DNA of 64,000 nucleotides from NCBI GenBank assembly GCA_916048095.2, contig OU696576.1, positions 6,057,664-6,121,663 on the forward strand. The letters are read 5' to 3'. Both the position numbers and the translations under genes were made by a program. Source of the stretch: Sacculina carcini (taxonomy: Eukaryota; Arthropoda; Thecostraca; Sacculinidae). The notes under the pieces were generated by a model. That model did no database searches. It had not been told where the DNA came from and saw nothing but the letters and a program-made list of their open reading frames with translations. Position 1 is the first letter of the stretch, and every line of letters starts with the position of its first letter. Positions 32,967 through 44,040 of the stretch are shown piece after piece.

Positions 32967-33480
32967 ACCCCCAGATATTTAAGTTCCATCCGAGGACCCC
33001 CAGCCAATCAGAAGATACTATTACCATACCAAGGTACCCATTATATGATTACAATGCATTAAATTTAATATTTGCATATTCCTACACAAAGAAAGTCTTA
33101 AAATAAACATTTGAAATATTTTCAATATTTTTTATCGTTTTAAATTCAATACAAAGCAAAATTGGTAGAAACAGCCACAATAGATAGATATTTACAGCAT
33201 GAACTGTCACCACAGATAACCAAAAAAACGAAATACCCTCATAAAAAAGTCCAGACTTAAACACAAAAGCTATCTAACATATCTTGTTCACTGGACTGGA
33301 TGAGCTTGATGGTTCCTAAACAGTTGATCAATGCGGGGTTTGATGTCACCAAAGTGAAAGAAAACGGGTACCTTCTACCCTCTCGCCAAAGGTTGGCGGG
33401 AGAAGTAGCGGACCCCCTAGGCCCTTCTCAGGGACCCCCAGGGGTCCGGGGACACCAGATTGGGAACCTCTGCCCTGAGG

Positions 33481-34361
33481 TACACCGCTTTTCACGTTTC
33501 TCCACGAAGATTTCTGACCTCTCAGACATGTTCTCATTTGCCTGTTTTTCAGAAAATCCGTCATCCATTTTTCCAGTAGTTTGCCGATTTTTCCGTATTT
33601 CACTAGTTTATAGATCAGCTTATCATGAGGGACCTTATCGAAGGCCTTCTCAAAATCAATGTAAACTGCATCGGTCCATTGCTCTCTCTTGTATATTTTC
33701 AATAATTCTACTATAGAAACTGATGAGATTCGCAGTAGTTGATTTTTGAGACCTGAATCCAAATTGTTGATCTGACAGGATTCTATTGGTTTCTAGAAAT
33801 CTGGTCCTTTCGAGAAATCTTTTCTAATAATTTTTTCTATAATTTTGCTAACAACACTCGTTAGTGATATTGGCCTATAATTTGCAGCATTCTCAGCTTT
33901 GCCTTTTTTGAAAAATGGGGTAATATTGGCTTGTTTCCATATGTCTGGTAATTTGCCCTGTCTCAACGAGGCGTTCATAATGATTTCTAGAGGTCTGCTC
34001 AGCGTTTTAGCACAACTCTTCAATACATAACTGGAAATATCGTCTGGATCACATGATTTGTATTTATCCAAAGATAACAGTTCTTTTTCTATTTGACTGC
34101 ATGATATTTTTATGTCCTGCATTTTTGGCGTACTCTATACTTTCCTCAGGAGGAATCCATGTGTCGTTCTCTGAAAAGACCGAGTGAAATTGTTTGTTCA
34201 ATATTTCGCATATATCTTTTTCATCTGTGTATGCTGTACCGTTTTCGTATATATGCTGTATTTTCTTTTGCACTTTAATGCGGCTGTTGATGTAGTGGTA
34301 GAATAATTTTGGCTTGTCTTTGATGTTATTGACAATGACTTCTTCGAATTTTGATTGTGCT
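33481..34361 (-). pseudogene. RT N-terminal part (element K)
   Basis: On the minus strand: linker and RT start (FHSVFSENDTWIPP, YKSCDPDDISSYVLK), NYRPISLTSVVSKIIEKII, then YIDFEKAFDKVPHDKLIYKL with the first catalytic Asp, ending at VKSGVPQG where the MITE entered. It is collinear with 29044-30013. A frameshift lies near 33775. Confidence 0.85.
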
Positions 34362-34562
34362 TGTTGGAGTGTGAACTGGCAGCACTGGGGCTCGTATCGG
34401 GGACGAGTGTGGCGAGTGGTGGGCTTTTCGGGGTCGAGGAGAAGCGTGTTATTTCTGGTGTATGATTGTGAATGTTCTGGACGGTTTGACTTTATTGTTT
34501 GTTTATATAATTTTCTGGGCAGCATAGAAAATATATTACGTTCATTGACGGTCTTTCGAACA
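34362..34562 (+). repeat. 5' LTR of element H
   Basis: 201 bp, TGTTGGAGTGTGAAC...TTTCGAACA. Its last base is the first base of the gag ATG. Confidence 0.9.
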
Positions 34563-35090
34563 TGGCGCAGCCGACAAGTGAGTCTCCCTCACCTAGTCGA
34601 CCTGTTCCCACCCCGCGGGTGACCGAGCCTTTTGCCTGGTTGGGTAAAGCGTCCCAACCACATAAGCTAGACGTCTCAGTGGACAGAGAGGCGTCCCTCA
34701 GAGCGTGGAAGTGGCGATGGGACGATTTTTATCTCCTAAGTGGTTTGTCATCAGCCGCTAAAGCGTTGCAGATGGCCGCTATGCGCGCCTGCCTTAGCGA
34801 TGACACCCTTAAGATTGTTGAGAATCTGGACTTACCCGTAGACGCACGTGACGACGTGTCGGCAGTGATCGCAGCGCTGTCTCAGTATATTATTGGGCAA
34901 ACCAACGAGGTTCTTGAGCGTAAAACGTTCAATTCACGCTGTCAACAGCGCGACGAGGACTTTGATGATTTTTTAACGTCGCATCACGGTGCAATTTTTG
35001 TGAAAATTGCAAGGAGTCCTTGATTCGCGATAGGATCGTGATTGGTTTGCGCGACTCCTCAACCATCCAGAAGTTATGTGCCATTCCGAA
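34562..35090 (+). pseudogene. Gag fragment (element H)
   Basis: Starts with ATG on the LTR/primer-site junction. Ser/Pro-rich start, then a capsid-like region with AWKWRWDDFYLLSGL and a helical segment to EDFDDFLTS. A frameshift near 34985 ends the frame at 35023, but the other frame continues with CNFCENCKESLIRDRIV (a Cys-rich patch) and RDSSTIQKLC up to about 35090, where inverted sequence begins. The product would be a truncated capsid. Confidence 0.78.
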
Positions 35091-35640
35091 TTTCAATTTA
35101 GGCGTCAAAAACGTCGTCAGATTTTGACTCTCTTGATCGAGAGGACACTGATGGTAGCCCTTCAGTGCGTCAAACGTCGAAAACCATCCCGCTTCAGCCT
35201 GCTGGATTGATGCTACAGCCTCTGCTGGTGTCTCAGACTGGTATCGCTCACGAATGACGTACTTATTCAGATGTGACAGATCAACGCAGAGACGTATGCT
35301 GTTGCTGTTCTTTTTGGGCGCCACCACGATTGGCGCGCACCATTCTGTTGCCTCAGTAGTTGGTGCGATAATGTCATTTTGCACCAGAGTGTCTAATCCT
35401 TTTTTCAATTTTTCGAGGAGAGCGAATAGCACCCGTCGTGGTGTTGTGACACAGAACGGCTTTGCGTTGTCGTACAAGACAATACGGAATTTTTCGCCGG
35501 GCATCGACCTTATCTGTTCGTCGAAAACACGAGGGAAGTGGTCGATTAACCACTGCGCCCGCTTCTCAAAACAAGTAATGAGTTTCGCTGGGACCACACT
35601 CATGATGTCGCCTTTCACACGCTCGGTCGATGCTCTCATA
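35090..35640 (-). pseudogene. Inverted RT segment (element H)
   Basis: The only part of H that codes on the minus strand. It shows HFPRVFDEQIRSMPG, FRIVLYDNAKPF, PIVVAPKKN, IRLCVDLSHLNKYVIRE and FSTFDALKGYHQCPL (first catalytic Asp), then QNLTTFLTP, where homology stops. The YxDD motif is not included. Flanking gag and RNase H read on the plus strand, so about 550 bp was inverted inside the element with loss of protease and the second half of RT. Confidence 0.85.
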
Positions 35641-36244
35641 ACCGAAGACACTGGCATTTTACGACTCTTCGAGTCCAACGACGCTGACTACAGACGCCAG
35701 CAGACTGAAAGGCCTTGGGTTCGTCCTCACTCAAGTTCAGCAAGACGGCAACGGGAAAGTCGTTCAAGCCGGATCCAGTTTTTTGAGCGACGCCGAGACA
35801 CGATATACCATCATCGAACTCGAAGCGTTAGCCGTGGCATGGGCGATGCACAAGTGTCGTCAGTTTCTTCTGGGTCTGGAGAAATTCGATGTAGTCGTGG
35901 ATCACCGACCACTTGTGTCCATCTTCGGGTCTAGACGTCTCGATGAGATTGAGAATCCCCGTCTACAAAGAATCCGCCTCAAAACGATGGAATTCAATTT
36001 CAATATCTCTTGGTGCAAGGGAGCAGAAAATCAAGCCGCTGACGCGCTCTCTCGGTCGCCCGTCAGTAGATCTACTCCGGAAGACGAAATGGCCGAGGTC
36101 GCTTCTGCTCCATCCATATGTGCCATGTTTAACGTCATAGCCTATGAAGAAACGATAAATATACGTTTGTTGGAGGTGCGAGCGGCAACCGAGTCCGACT
36201 CGGAGCTGATAACACTCATTAAAAATTCATTAAACGACGATTAA
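35640..36244 (+). pseudogene. RNase H (element H)
   Basis: Plus strand. Upstream of the open frame at 35783 the same frame already reads LAFYDSSPTTLTTDASRLKG and LGFVLTQVQQDGNGKVV. It then shows SDAETRYTIIELEALAVAWAM, VVDHRPLVSIF and ENPRLQRIRLKTM, typical of Ty3 RNase H. TDHKP is replaced by VDHRP. It ends at TAA 36242-36244, where a small indel shifts the frame into integrase. Confidence 0.85.
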
Positions 36245-37520
36245 TTAAAAATGAATTTCCGTCGTCTAAACGAGAGCTTCCCGAGTCGATTCGTCAGTAC
36301 TGGCCTAAACACTCCGAACTGACAGAAGACGACGGTATCGTTCTATGTGGGTGCCGATTGGTCGTTCCTCGCAGTATGCGAAATAACATATTGGCCATGC
36401 TACATGATAGCCACCAAGGGCAAGAACGGACCAAGGCCAGGGCCAGACGAGTGGTATACTGGCCAGGAATCCATCGCGATGTCGAGGCAACAGCCAGGTC
36501 GTGCGGGTCGTGCCAACACGCCCTCCCGTCGCAGCAGCGCGAAAAATATCGGGCTCATGCGAAGCCGCAGCGTCCATTTAAGGTCGTCTCTACCGATTTC
36601 TTCGAGTACGCCGGACGACATTTTCTTGTGGTTGTGGATCATCTGTCGGGGTGGCCCACTATCGCAGAGCTTGGTTTCGACACATCCGCTCCCAAACTAA
36701 TCAAAACCATGCAGTCTTTGTTTTGTTTTGCAGGTGCGCCAGATGTGATCTACAGTGACGGCGGACCGCAGCTGACGTCGGCGGCGTTCCGCAACTTCCT
36801 CCATGTGTGGGGGTGGAACGTCGCACATCATCACCGGGTTACGCACAGTCCAACGGGCAGGCGGAAGCAGCAGTCAAGAGCATGAAGCGGCTTGTCGCTC
36901 ACTGCTGGTGCCACCGGACGCGATCGCTCCAGCAAGACAAGTGGACACGCGGCATTCTGCAGTATCGCAACACGCAGGCATCCAACGGGCTGTCGCCGGC
37001 TGAGGTTGTGTTCAGTCGCGCCGTGCAAGACGCTGTGCCAGCTCACCGACGCGCCTTCGCTCAGAAGTGGCGAGCAGCTGCTGACGCCGCCGACCGAGTC
37101 CCGCCGCGCGCCGTGGAGCGGTACAATAGTGCGGCTCGGGACCTCCAGACGCTCGCGGTTGGCAACCACGTGGCTGTGCAAGACTTTCCCACCCGGCGAT
37201 GGTCTGAATACGGTGTCATTGTTGCCGTCGATTCAAATCTTGCAAATCTAAATCGGCAATACTTGATCCGGATATCCAGCGGTCGCGTGCTATGCCGCAA
37301 TCGACGGTTCATTTGGCGTCGCTACGCACACGCCGCCCCCGACACGACCGATATCGCAGCATCGGCACATCAGTCGCACACGCCGGCCAACGAAGTCGAG
37401 GCAGCCGGACCCAACACATCGCCTGCTGTTGACGAGGCGCCCGTGTTGTCTCCGACTCCAGCACCCCGTCGCCTGACCCGTGCTCGACGACCGCCACGTC
37501 GCCTCATCGAGACGATGTGA
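36245..37520 (+). pseudogene. Integrase (element H)
   Basis: After the frame change: ELPESIRQYWPKHSEL, zinc region (LHDSHQGQERTKARAR, CGSCQHAL), catalytic core (STDFFEYAGRHFLVVVDHL with Asp, YSDGGPQLTSAAF with Asp, then GYAQSNGQAEAAVKSM with Glu). A frameshift near 36830 separates the second Asp from the Glu. The C-terminal domain (LAVGNHVAVQDFPTRRW) and a Pro/Arg/Ala-rich tail run to TGA 37518-37520, just before the purine tract. Related in layout to the integrase of G. Confidence 0.87.
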
Positions 37521-37547
37521 CGTTTGGTTCCAAACGCGAGGGGGAGA

Positions 37548-37748
37548 TGCTGGAGTGTGAACTGGCAGCACTGGGGCTCGGATCGGGGACGAGTGTGGCG
37601 AGTGGCGGGCTTTTCGGGGTCGAGGAGAAGCGTGTTATTTCTGGTGTATGATTGTGAATGTTCTGGACGGTTTGACTTCATTGTTTGTTTATATAATTTT
37701 CTGGGCGGTATAGAAAATATATTACGTTCATTGGCGGTCTTTCGAACA
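37548..37748 (+). repeat. 3' LTR of element H
   Basis: 201 bp, TGCTGGAGTGTGAAC...TTTCGAACA, followed by the second GTGCT target duplicate. Confidence 0.9.
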
Positions 37749-37753
37749 GTGCT

Positions 37754-38480
37754 TCTCTTCTTATTCTCGTATATCTATTTCGACAGATTTTGTATCTTGT
37801 ATAACTTTCTGTATCCTTGTTTATTCGATATCGCCTCCATTGTTGGTCTCTTTCTTTTTTTGCTTTCATACATTCCTCACTGAACCACTACTTCTTTCTC
37901 ATCTTTTTTCTTGTGATAGGAATGTATTTGTCCACTCCTTCTTTGTAGATGCGACAAAACGTTTTGTATATATTGTTTACGTCAGTCATCCATCTCGTGG
38001 TCCCAATTCTTTCTTGAGTAAAACCTGTTTAGCTTTTCATAATTACCTTTCTCATAATTTGGTATGTTTGTAGCGACTTGTCCAGGTATTATGATATCTT
38101 TGCTTAGAATATATCTGACGGAAATAACCACATGATCACTCTTACTAAATGGTGGTTCATAGGTCAAGTTTTCTACTTGATCTGCTCGTTTGGTGAACAC
38201 AACATCGAAGAGAGATTAAAAAGTAGTCCTGGTTGAGGTCGATCAAATCTTTTTTCAGATGATCAGATGTGTCATCAATGTAAGGGCTTTTCCAATTGAC
38301 TTTACAATTCAAATCGCCAGTATTAATTAAGTCTTTTTCACCTGTTTCAGTTTTTGACAGAACCTCTCTTATACTTTTGATTGTATTTTCTCTTAAATTT
38401 TTGAATTCCTCCAATTTACATGCACTGGTTTTTGGTGGCATATATACCACAGCCACAGTTGACGTCCATCATGATTTCTG
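37754..38480 (-). pseudogene. AP-endonuclease fragment and linker (element K)
   Basis: On the minus strand: VVYMPPKTSACKLEEF, LINTGDLNCKVNW (the GDxN endonuclease motif), SKSDHVVISV (the SDH motif that closes the domain), then a basic linker (KAKKERDQQWRRYRINKD) leading to the GTGCT insertion point of H. This endonuclease nicks target DNA to prime reverse transcription. N-terminal part missing; a frameshift lies near 38215. Confidence 0.8.
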
Positions 38481-38961
38481 GTGATTTCATGACATGGTGC
38501 AATACACTAACATTACATTAATTTCGCGCAGACAATAGTTAGTTATTGTTGTTGTTGTTGTTGTTATTGGTTACTGCATATAGCACAGGTTAGGCTCAGA
38601 TGCAGGGATCACACAATGCAACTCTTTTGTTACACAAGCATCATAGATGCATGCTACTCGTGTTGCCTTAACCTAAAGCTATAAAAATAACTCAGGTTAA
38701 AGGGAATATCTAGAGCAGTAATACGATTATCCTTATATGTACAGATACTAGATATTTGTTGAAATGAAGATATAATTGAATTGAGTTCATAGTGAGAAAT
38801 AAAAACAGATACATGACGCAACGGCGTTTTTTTTGTTGTTTTTTTGTTTGTTTTTTTATTTTTTTTTTTCAATCAAGAAAGAAGCATAGGAAAATAAATA
38901 AGAGAAAGTGATATATTACTTATTGTAGACAATTTGCAGTTATGACAATTTTCTGAAGTAA

Positions 38962-41900
38962 TCATATTTGATTTGTGAGTCCTGTGTCTGTCAAGAACTT
39001 CAAGGTGTGAGGAACATATCTAGGGTTGTACAGAAGTAGATCCAGAGATATGGATGTATTTTGCGGAAAGCTGTGTAATAGGAGGTGACGTTGAGTTCTG
39101 TATTTGGGACAGTGGAGCAGAACGTGTTGTATGTCGAGCGTGGTGCTGCATATGGCGCATAGTGCAGGAGGATTGTGTCGAAAGATGTGGCTGTGTGTTA
39201 GAAGAGTGTGTCCGATGCGGAGTCTGGTGAGGGCTGTGTGTAGTCGGCGGTGACACGGAGGATCTTTGTGGCCGCGTGTGATGTAATGCCTAGACTGATG
39301 AGAGAAAGGTGCTGATGGATAAGGCATGGTATCAAGACAGTAGGAGGAGACGCGGTGAGAAAGATAATTCATGAGATCGGATGGGGATAGAGGAGGATAG
39401 GTGATGTGTGTGTGTGTTGTAAAGCCTGTTTGGCAACGGAGTCGGCCAGGTCGTTGCCAGTGATACCGGAGTGACTGGGGACCCATAGGAAGGAGATGTA
39501 AAATTGGGATACCAAATCAGTGTAAAGAGTAGCCGATTTAATTGATAGAGCGTTGTGAGGATCTATAAGAGATTTAATTGCTGTTTGCGAGTCAGAGACA
39601 ATGACTGAACGGTTGAATTTTTCAGTTTGGACAATTTCGAGGGCCTGATATATGGCAAACTGTTCAGCAGTGAAAATAGTAGTGTGGTCTGGGAGACGGT
39701 GAGAAATTTCGATGGAACGGCAAGGTACAACGACAGGTTGGACTGCACCGAGCCGTCGGTGAATATGAACGTAGAATCAGAATGAGATGATTTGAATTCA
39801 CAGTAATTTTGCAGAATTTCGGTTGGAATTGCAGATTGTGTGTTGTGAATAAGGTAATGCATACGAGGTGGAGTGTAATTGAGCGGTAAATTTGGATGTA
39901 AAACGAGTGAATTCGGGTAGAAATTTAGAAGCTTGCATGCGGTTCTGTAGGCCAGTCCTAAGCTGAACCCACATAACCGGTTAACAAGAGCCGGCCGAAA
40001 GTTGTCGAAATTTTGGAGACTGAGAAGAATGTGAGAACATGGATGGTCAGGATCTGCCAGAATTTTCATACAATATTTGATAATTTGTTGTAATCTGCGA
40101 GAATGAAGAGAAGTGACACCGAGCTCCACGTGTAGTTTTTGTATAGGGGAGGAACGTAGAGCGCCAGTCGCCAGACGAAGACAGGAATTTTGTAAAACAT
40201 CGAGATTGACTAATGTAGAATTAGGAGAGAAAATAAAGACGCTGGAGCAGTACTCTAATATTGGGCGGATTAATGTATAATATAGTTTGATGAGAATTTT
40301 GTGATTTGTGCCATAAACTGGATGTGATAGACATTTGATAATGCTGATGCGCTGTAAGACCCGGGATTTTATATGCTGGATATGGGATCGAAAAGAGAGT
40401 TGTGGATCAAGGATAATCCCCAAGAATTTGGTGTATTTTTGGAATTTAATGGGGTGGCAAGACAGAGTCAGTGAATTTTGAAGGTTTGGTTGTGTAGAAC
40501 AGTTTTTCCGAAAGAGAGTGGCTGTTGTTTTCCCATGTGAAATGAGGAGACCGAAACGGGAGCAATTTTGTGACACAGAGTTTATGGCCAGCTGAAGTAC
40601 ACTTATCATGGAGGATATGTGCACTCCAGTAGTCCACAACACTATGTCATCAGCGTATGTGCAGAATTTTACGCCAGAGGGAAGATTCCTAGTGACCTGA
40701 TCTATAACTATGTTGAAAATGGTTGGCGAGAGGACTCCTCCCTGGACGACTCCGTTTTCTTGTGAGAATGTGTCAGATAGTTGTGTGGTGCGTACCTGGA
40801 AAGTTCTATTGGAGAGATACCCTTTTATGAAGTTCAGCAAATGTCCCCGTAGTCCATGTGATTTTAATAGATGGATAGTAGCAGTTTTGGAGACTTTATC
40901 AAAAGCAGAAGACAGGTCTAAGAATACGGCCAGAGTGGAAAGTTTGTTTTGGAAGCCGATGCGAATGTGTGATGTTAGAAGATTGACATTGTCGGAAGTG
41001 GAGCGATTTTTGGTGAAGGCAGTCTGTTCAGGAGAAATGAGATTTGAGATAGAAGCGAAATGATTGAGGCGAGGAAGGACAAGTCTTTCGAATAATTTCG
41101 AGAAGCAAGAAATGAGTTGGATAGGACGGTAAGATGACAGGTCTGATTTAGACTTTCCTGGTTTGAGTATGGGTATAATTATGGAGTGCTGCCATGATGG
41201 GGGGTAAAAGTCATTGATCCAAAGTTGATTAAAACACGACAGCAGGATAATTTTGTTTGATGAGTTCAAATTTTTGAAGAAGGCGTAATGAATGCCATCC
41301 GGCCCAGGTGATGTAGAGTGACATTGAGAGAGACCTTTAGATAGCTCTAGAATAGTAAAAGGAGTATTGTAGGATGATACGGTAAGAATAGAGGATCCGG
41401 TAGTAACAGAGGTGGTAGGTGATACAGTGGATGGAGGACTTGAGGTGGATGAACTTTTTGAGATTTGTGAGTAGTGTGTAGCAAGTTACTAGTGTACTAG
41501 TGTATGGAGTACTAGTGGCTGGTAAGTGATGAGTGTGTTACCTATATATGTTACTGGAGGGGAGGTTGGTGGTCGGTGTATTTGGCGGAAAGAACGGACT
41601 ATGTGCCATAGTTTAGTAATGGGTGCTCTGTGTGTGAAAGAGTGAGTGAGGTGAGACCAGCTGTCACGTTTGGCAGCGCGGATCGTCTTGCGCGCCATTG
41701 CTTTGGCCCTCTTGTAGGTGTCAAGAGATGATGTGGTGCGGTGGGACCGGAAGAAACGCAGGGCTCTTTTGCGTTTTAGCACTGCATCTCTGCAGGCTTG
41801 GTTCCACCATGGACAGCTACGTCGGGCTTTGTGATGGGTCTTAGAAGAAGGAATGGAATGTGTGGCAGCGTGAAGAAGAGAAGTTTCTATGTGAACGGCT

Positions 41901-42706
41901 ATTGTAGTGTAATCGGATTCAGTGTATTGTTGTGCGAATATACTGTTGAATAATGTCCAGTTGGCGTGTGCAAATTTCCACCTGATCTGCTGTGAAGGTA
42001 TGATTGAGCAAGATGATAGGAGAGAGGTAATAACAGGACAGTGATCACTAGAGAGAAATGAGTCGTGACACTGCCAGTGCAATAAAGGAGCTAGAATTGA
42101 GGAACAAAGTGTAATATCGAGATGTGTGAGTGTGCCGTTGTATTCGTGTAGACGGGTTGGTGAGCCATCGTTGAGAATGTTGAGTGTGTGATTGGTGATG
42201 GATGAGACCAGCTCGCGGCCTCGAACGTCTGAGACGGCCGAGCCCCAGAGCGGGTGTTTGGCATTAAAATCGCCACAGAGGATAAAAGGATGCAGAAATT
42301 GTTGGATAAGAGAATCAAAGAAGAAAGAATCTACAATTTGTTGTGGTGGGATGTATAAACTGCATATAATGATTGTTTTGTTATTTATAGTTATTTGAAC
42401 GGCTACAGCCTGATATGGTCCGGTGAGTGTGATGCGATGATGTGGAAGAGAGGACTGAACGAAGACGCTGGCACCGCCCTTACGCCTGACATTATCAGCA
42501 TAGAAGTGGTGTGCGTGGTAACAGTTGAGCATGAAGCGAAGGTTGTCAGTTGGGAGGAGATGTGTTTCTTGTAGACAAACGGTGTGTGGAAGAGTAGAAG
42601 AGAGAAGTTGTTGGAGCTCTGATCGTTTGTTGTCAAAGCCCCTAGAGTTCCATTGAAAGATTAATGGATGCATGTGATGATGACGTTGTGTTAGGTGTGT
42701 ATACAT
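38962..42706 (-). pseudogene. ORF2: endonuclease, RT, RNase H (element B)
   Basis: One frame from 42706 to about 39735. Endonuclease: IFQWNSRGF, CLQETHLLP, ILCGDFNAKHPLWGS, SSDHCPVI. RT: YRPIQLISCFSKLFERL, VFLDLSSAFDKVSKTA, GVVQGGVLSPTIFNI, YADDIVLW, KFLGIILDPQLSF. RNase H starts FIFTDGSVQ. A double stop TAG TAA (about 41486-41491), inside a small CTAGTGTA duplication, interrupts endonuclease from RT. Two indels (near 39735 and at the CA run near 39410) break RNase H. The C-terminal part (LRIGHTLLTHSHIF, LLHCPKY) ends at 38962. Such a protein nicks DNA and reverse-transcribes at the nick. Confidence 0.88.
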
Positions 42707-42758
42707 TTATTTGTGTGATGATAGAGGTGATTGAGTATTGGATGTTTTTTTTCCTTGT

Positions 42759-43991
42759 TTATCTATTTTTCTTGCGCGTGTATGCTACCCTGGGTGTCTT
42801 GGTAGTTTTCGTGTAGATGGTTGATGTGGGTTCGGGAGTGGAATAGGAGTGATCAGAGGGACCTGACTCATTTCTTTGAGCCGGTGTGTTCACTTTGTTG
42901 GCGTTTTCATCGGCAGAGCCGGTAGTGGTATCTTCAGCGGTGTCCTTGCTGGTGTTGTCCTGAGATGAGGTTTCGATGGCACGCGGCGACTCCGTCTGAT
43001 ATTCAGTGGTGACGGCAGTTGGTGTGGCACAAGGTGATGGTGCTTGGAAGTTTTTCACCAATGTCGCTACAACAGTAGTGAGTTGCGTCACTGATTCCGA
43101 AAGGGCTGCCAATTGCTGTTGCATTTTGATTAGCTCTGGTGATGGTGAGCTTTCAACTGGTTGATGTTGTTGTTGCTGTTCGTGTTGTTGGTGTTGTCTA
43201 GCTACGGCGGCGGTCGATGTTGTGTTGACCTTCTCGACTGCGGATTTGGCGTCATGGTATGAGGATTTTGTCCTGTATTGGTATTCGAGGATCATTTTTT
43301 CCTGTATATATCTTGTACATGTCACTGAGGTGGCTTGATGTTCGCCACCGCAGTTCACACAGTGAAAGGAGCACTCACCTTGATGAGATTTATCCCCACA
43401 TTTCAAGCACGCTGATGGTTTTGTGCACTTGTCCTTTTTGTGGCCGATGTGGCCACAGTTGTCGCAGATTGTCGGTTTCGGATACCACGGCCGCACATCG
43501 TACTTGATGTAGTCGAACTTCAGTTCGGTCGGGCACGAGAGACGGGAGAATGTCAGCATCAGCACGGGCGATGGTCTTTCCCCGGCTGGACGATGGGGAC
43601 GGCGAACCTCGGTGACTCCGAGATCCTTCATCCATTCGTTCAGTTCGTTGATCGGAATGTCAATGAGGCCTGGTGCGTACACTGAGCCCTTAGTGTAGTT
43701 CAGTGTTTTGTGAAGGCTGATGTTCGCCTCTAGTCCTCCGAAAGTCGTCTGAGAAAGAAATAATTCGGTTTGTTTCTCGCATGTAGTTTTGACCAGAAGT
43801 TAACCGCCTTTGATGATCTTCACGCTTTCGGCCTTGGTCGGTGTGATGTTACGAATAGCCCGCTCAATTTTTGGCCATCCTAGGCTGTTGATAGTGTCTG
43901 TATTTGTTTTGATGAGGACAAACGCGCCCTCATCGGGTACGCCATCAGAGAAAAATTTGGGGTCTACCAGACCACTGTTTTTACCCACCAT
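42759..43991 (-). pseudogene. ORF1 nucleocapsid-like protein (element B)
   Basis: ATG at 43991 (MVGKNSGLVDPKFF) aligns with MPGKGRRGYVDPHFF of element A. A single in-frame TAA at 43800-43802 replaces what is a Gln in A. The frame then continues with LHKTLNYTKGSVYAPG, TELKFDYIKYDVRPWYPKP and three CCHC zinc knuckles (CDNCGHIGHKKDKC, CLKCGDKSHQGEC, CVNCGGEHQATSVTC), followed by a His/Gln-rich stretch, a coiled-coil-like LAALSESVTQLTTVV and a Ser/Thr-rich tail. The protein would bind the element RNA. Confidence 0.88.
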
Positions 43992-44040
43992 TGGGTGGGG
44001 AGACCTTGAGTTCTGTCAGAGAAACTTTGTATATGATGCA

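Larger units (their letters stand above)
30014..33472. mobile_element. hAT-like MITE inserted in K and carrying element G
   Basis: Outer ends CAGAGGTTCCCAAAC (30014) and TTGGGAACCTCTG (to 33472) are inverted repeats of hAT type. An 8-bp target duplication CCCTGAGG lies at 30006-30013 and 33473-33480. Without G it is about 536 bp and has no transposase, so it depended on an autonomous hAT. It sits exactly inside the PQG motif of the RT of element K. Confidence 0.88.
34362..37748 (+). mobile_element. Rearranged Ty3-like LTR retrotransposon H
   Basis: LTRs 34362-34562 and 37548-37748 (201 bp each, about seven differences) and a target duplication GTGCT (34357-34361 and 37749-37753). The primer-site region begins TGGCGCAGCC directly after the LTR, and a purine tract GAGGGGGAGA precedes the 3' LTR. 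Plus-strand order is gag, then an inverted RT segment, then RNase H and integrase. Protease is missing. Inserted in the linker before RT of element K. Confidence 0.9.
29044..38480 (-). mobile_element. CR1-like non-LTR retrotransposon K, split by insertions
   Basis: Minus-strand LINE in three pieces: endonuclease (about 38480-37754), RT N-terminal half (34361-33481), RT C-terminal half and 3' UTR (30013-29044). The gaps are insertions with target duplications: element H (GTGCT) and a hAT-like MITE (CCCTGAGG) that in turn holds element G. Removing each insertion with one duplicate rejoins the RT frame. The 3' end shows two copies of TTCTTACCGAGTTG on the plus strand. No RNase H domain is seen. 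The 5' end is truncated near 38480. Confidence 0.85.
38546..44040 (-). mobile_element. I-type non-LTR retrotransposon B (decayed)
   Basis: Minus-strand LINE with two reading frames and an RNase H domain. It has a 3' UTR (38565-38961) and a 3' tail of CAA repeats (plus strand TTG repeats, 38546-38564). Clearly homologous to element A throughout, including the 3' UTR (GGTTAATGCACATAACAC in A versus GGTTACTGCATATAGCAC here). RNase H plus a CCHC ORF1 points to the I superfamily. Target duplications and the exact 5' end were not resolved. Confidence 0.85.
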
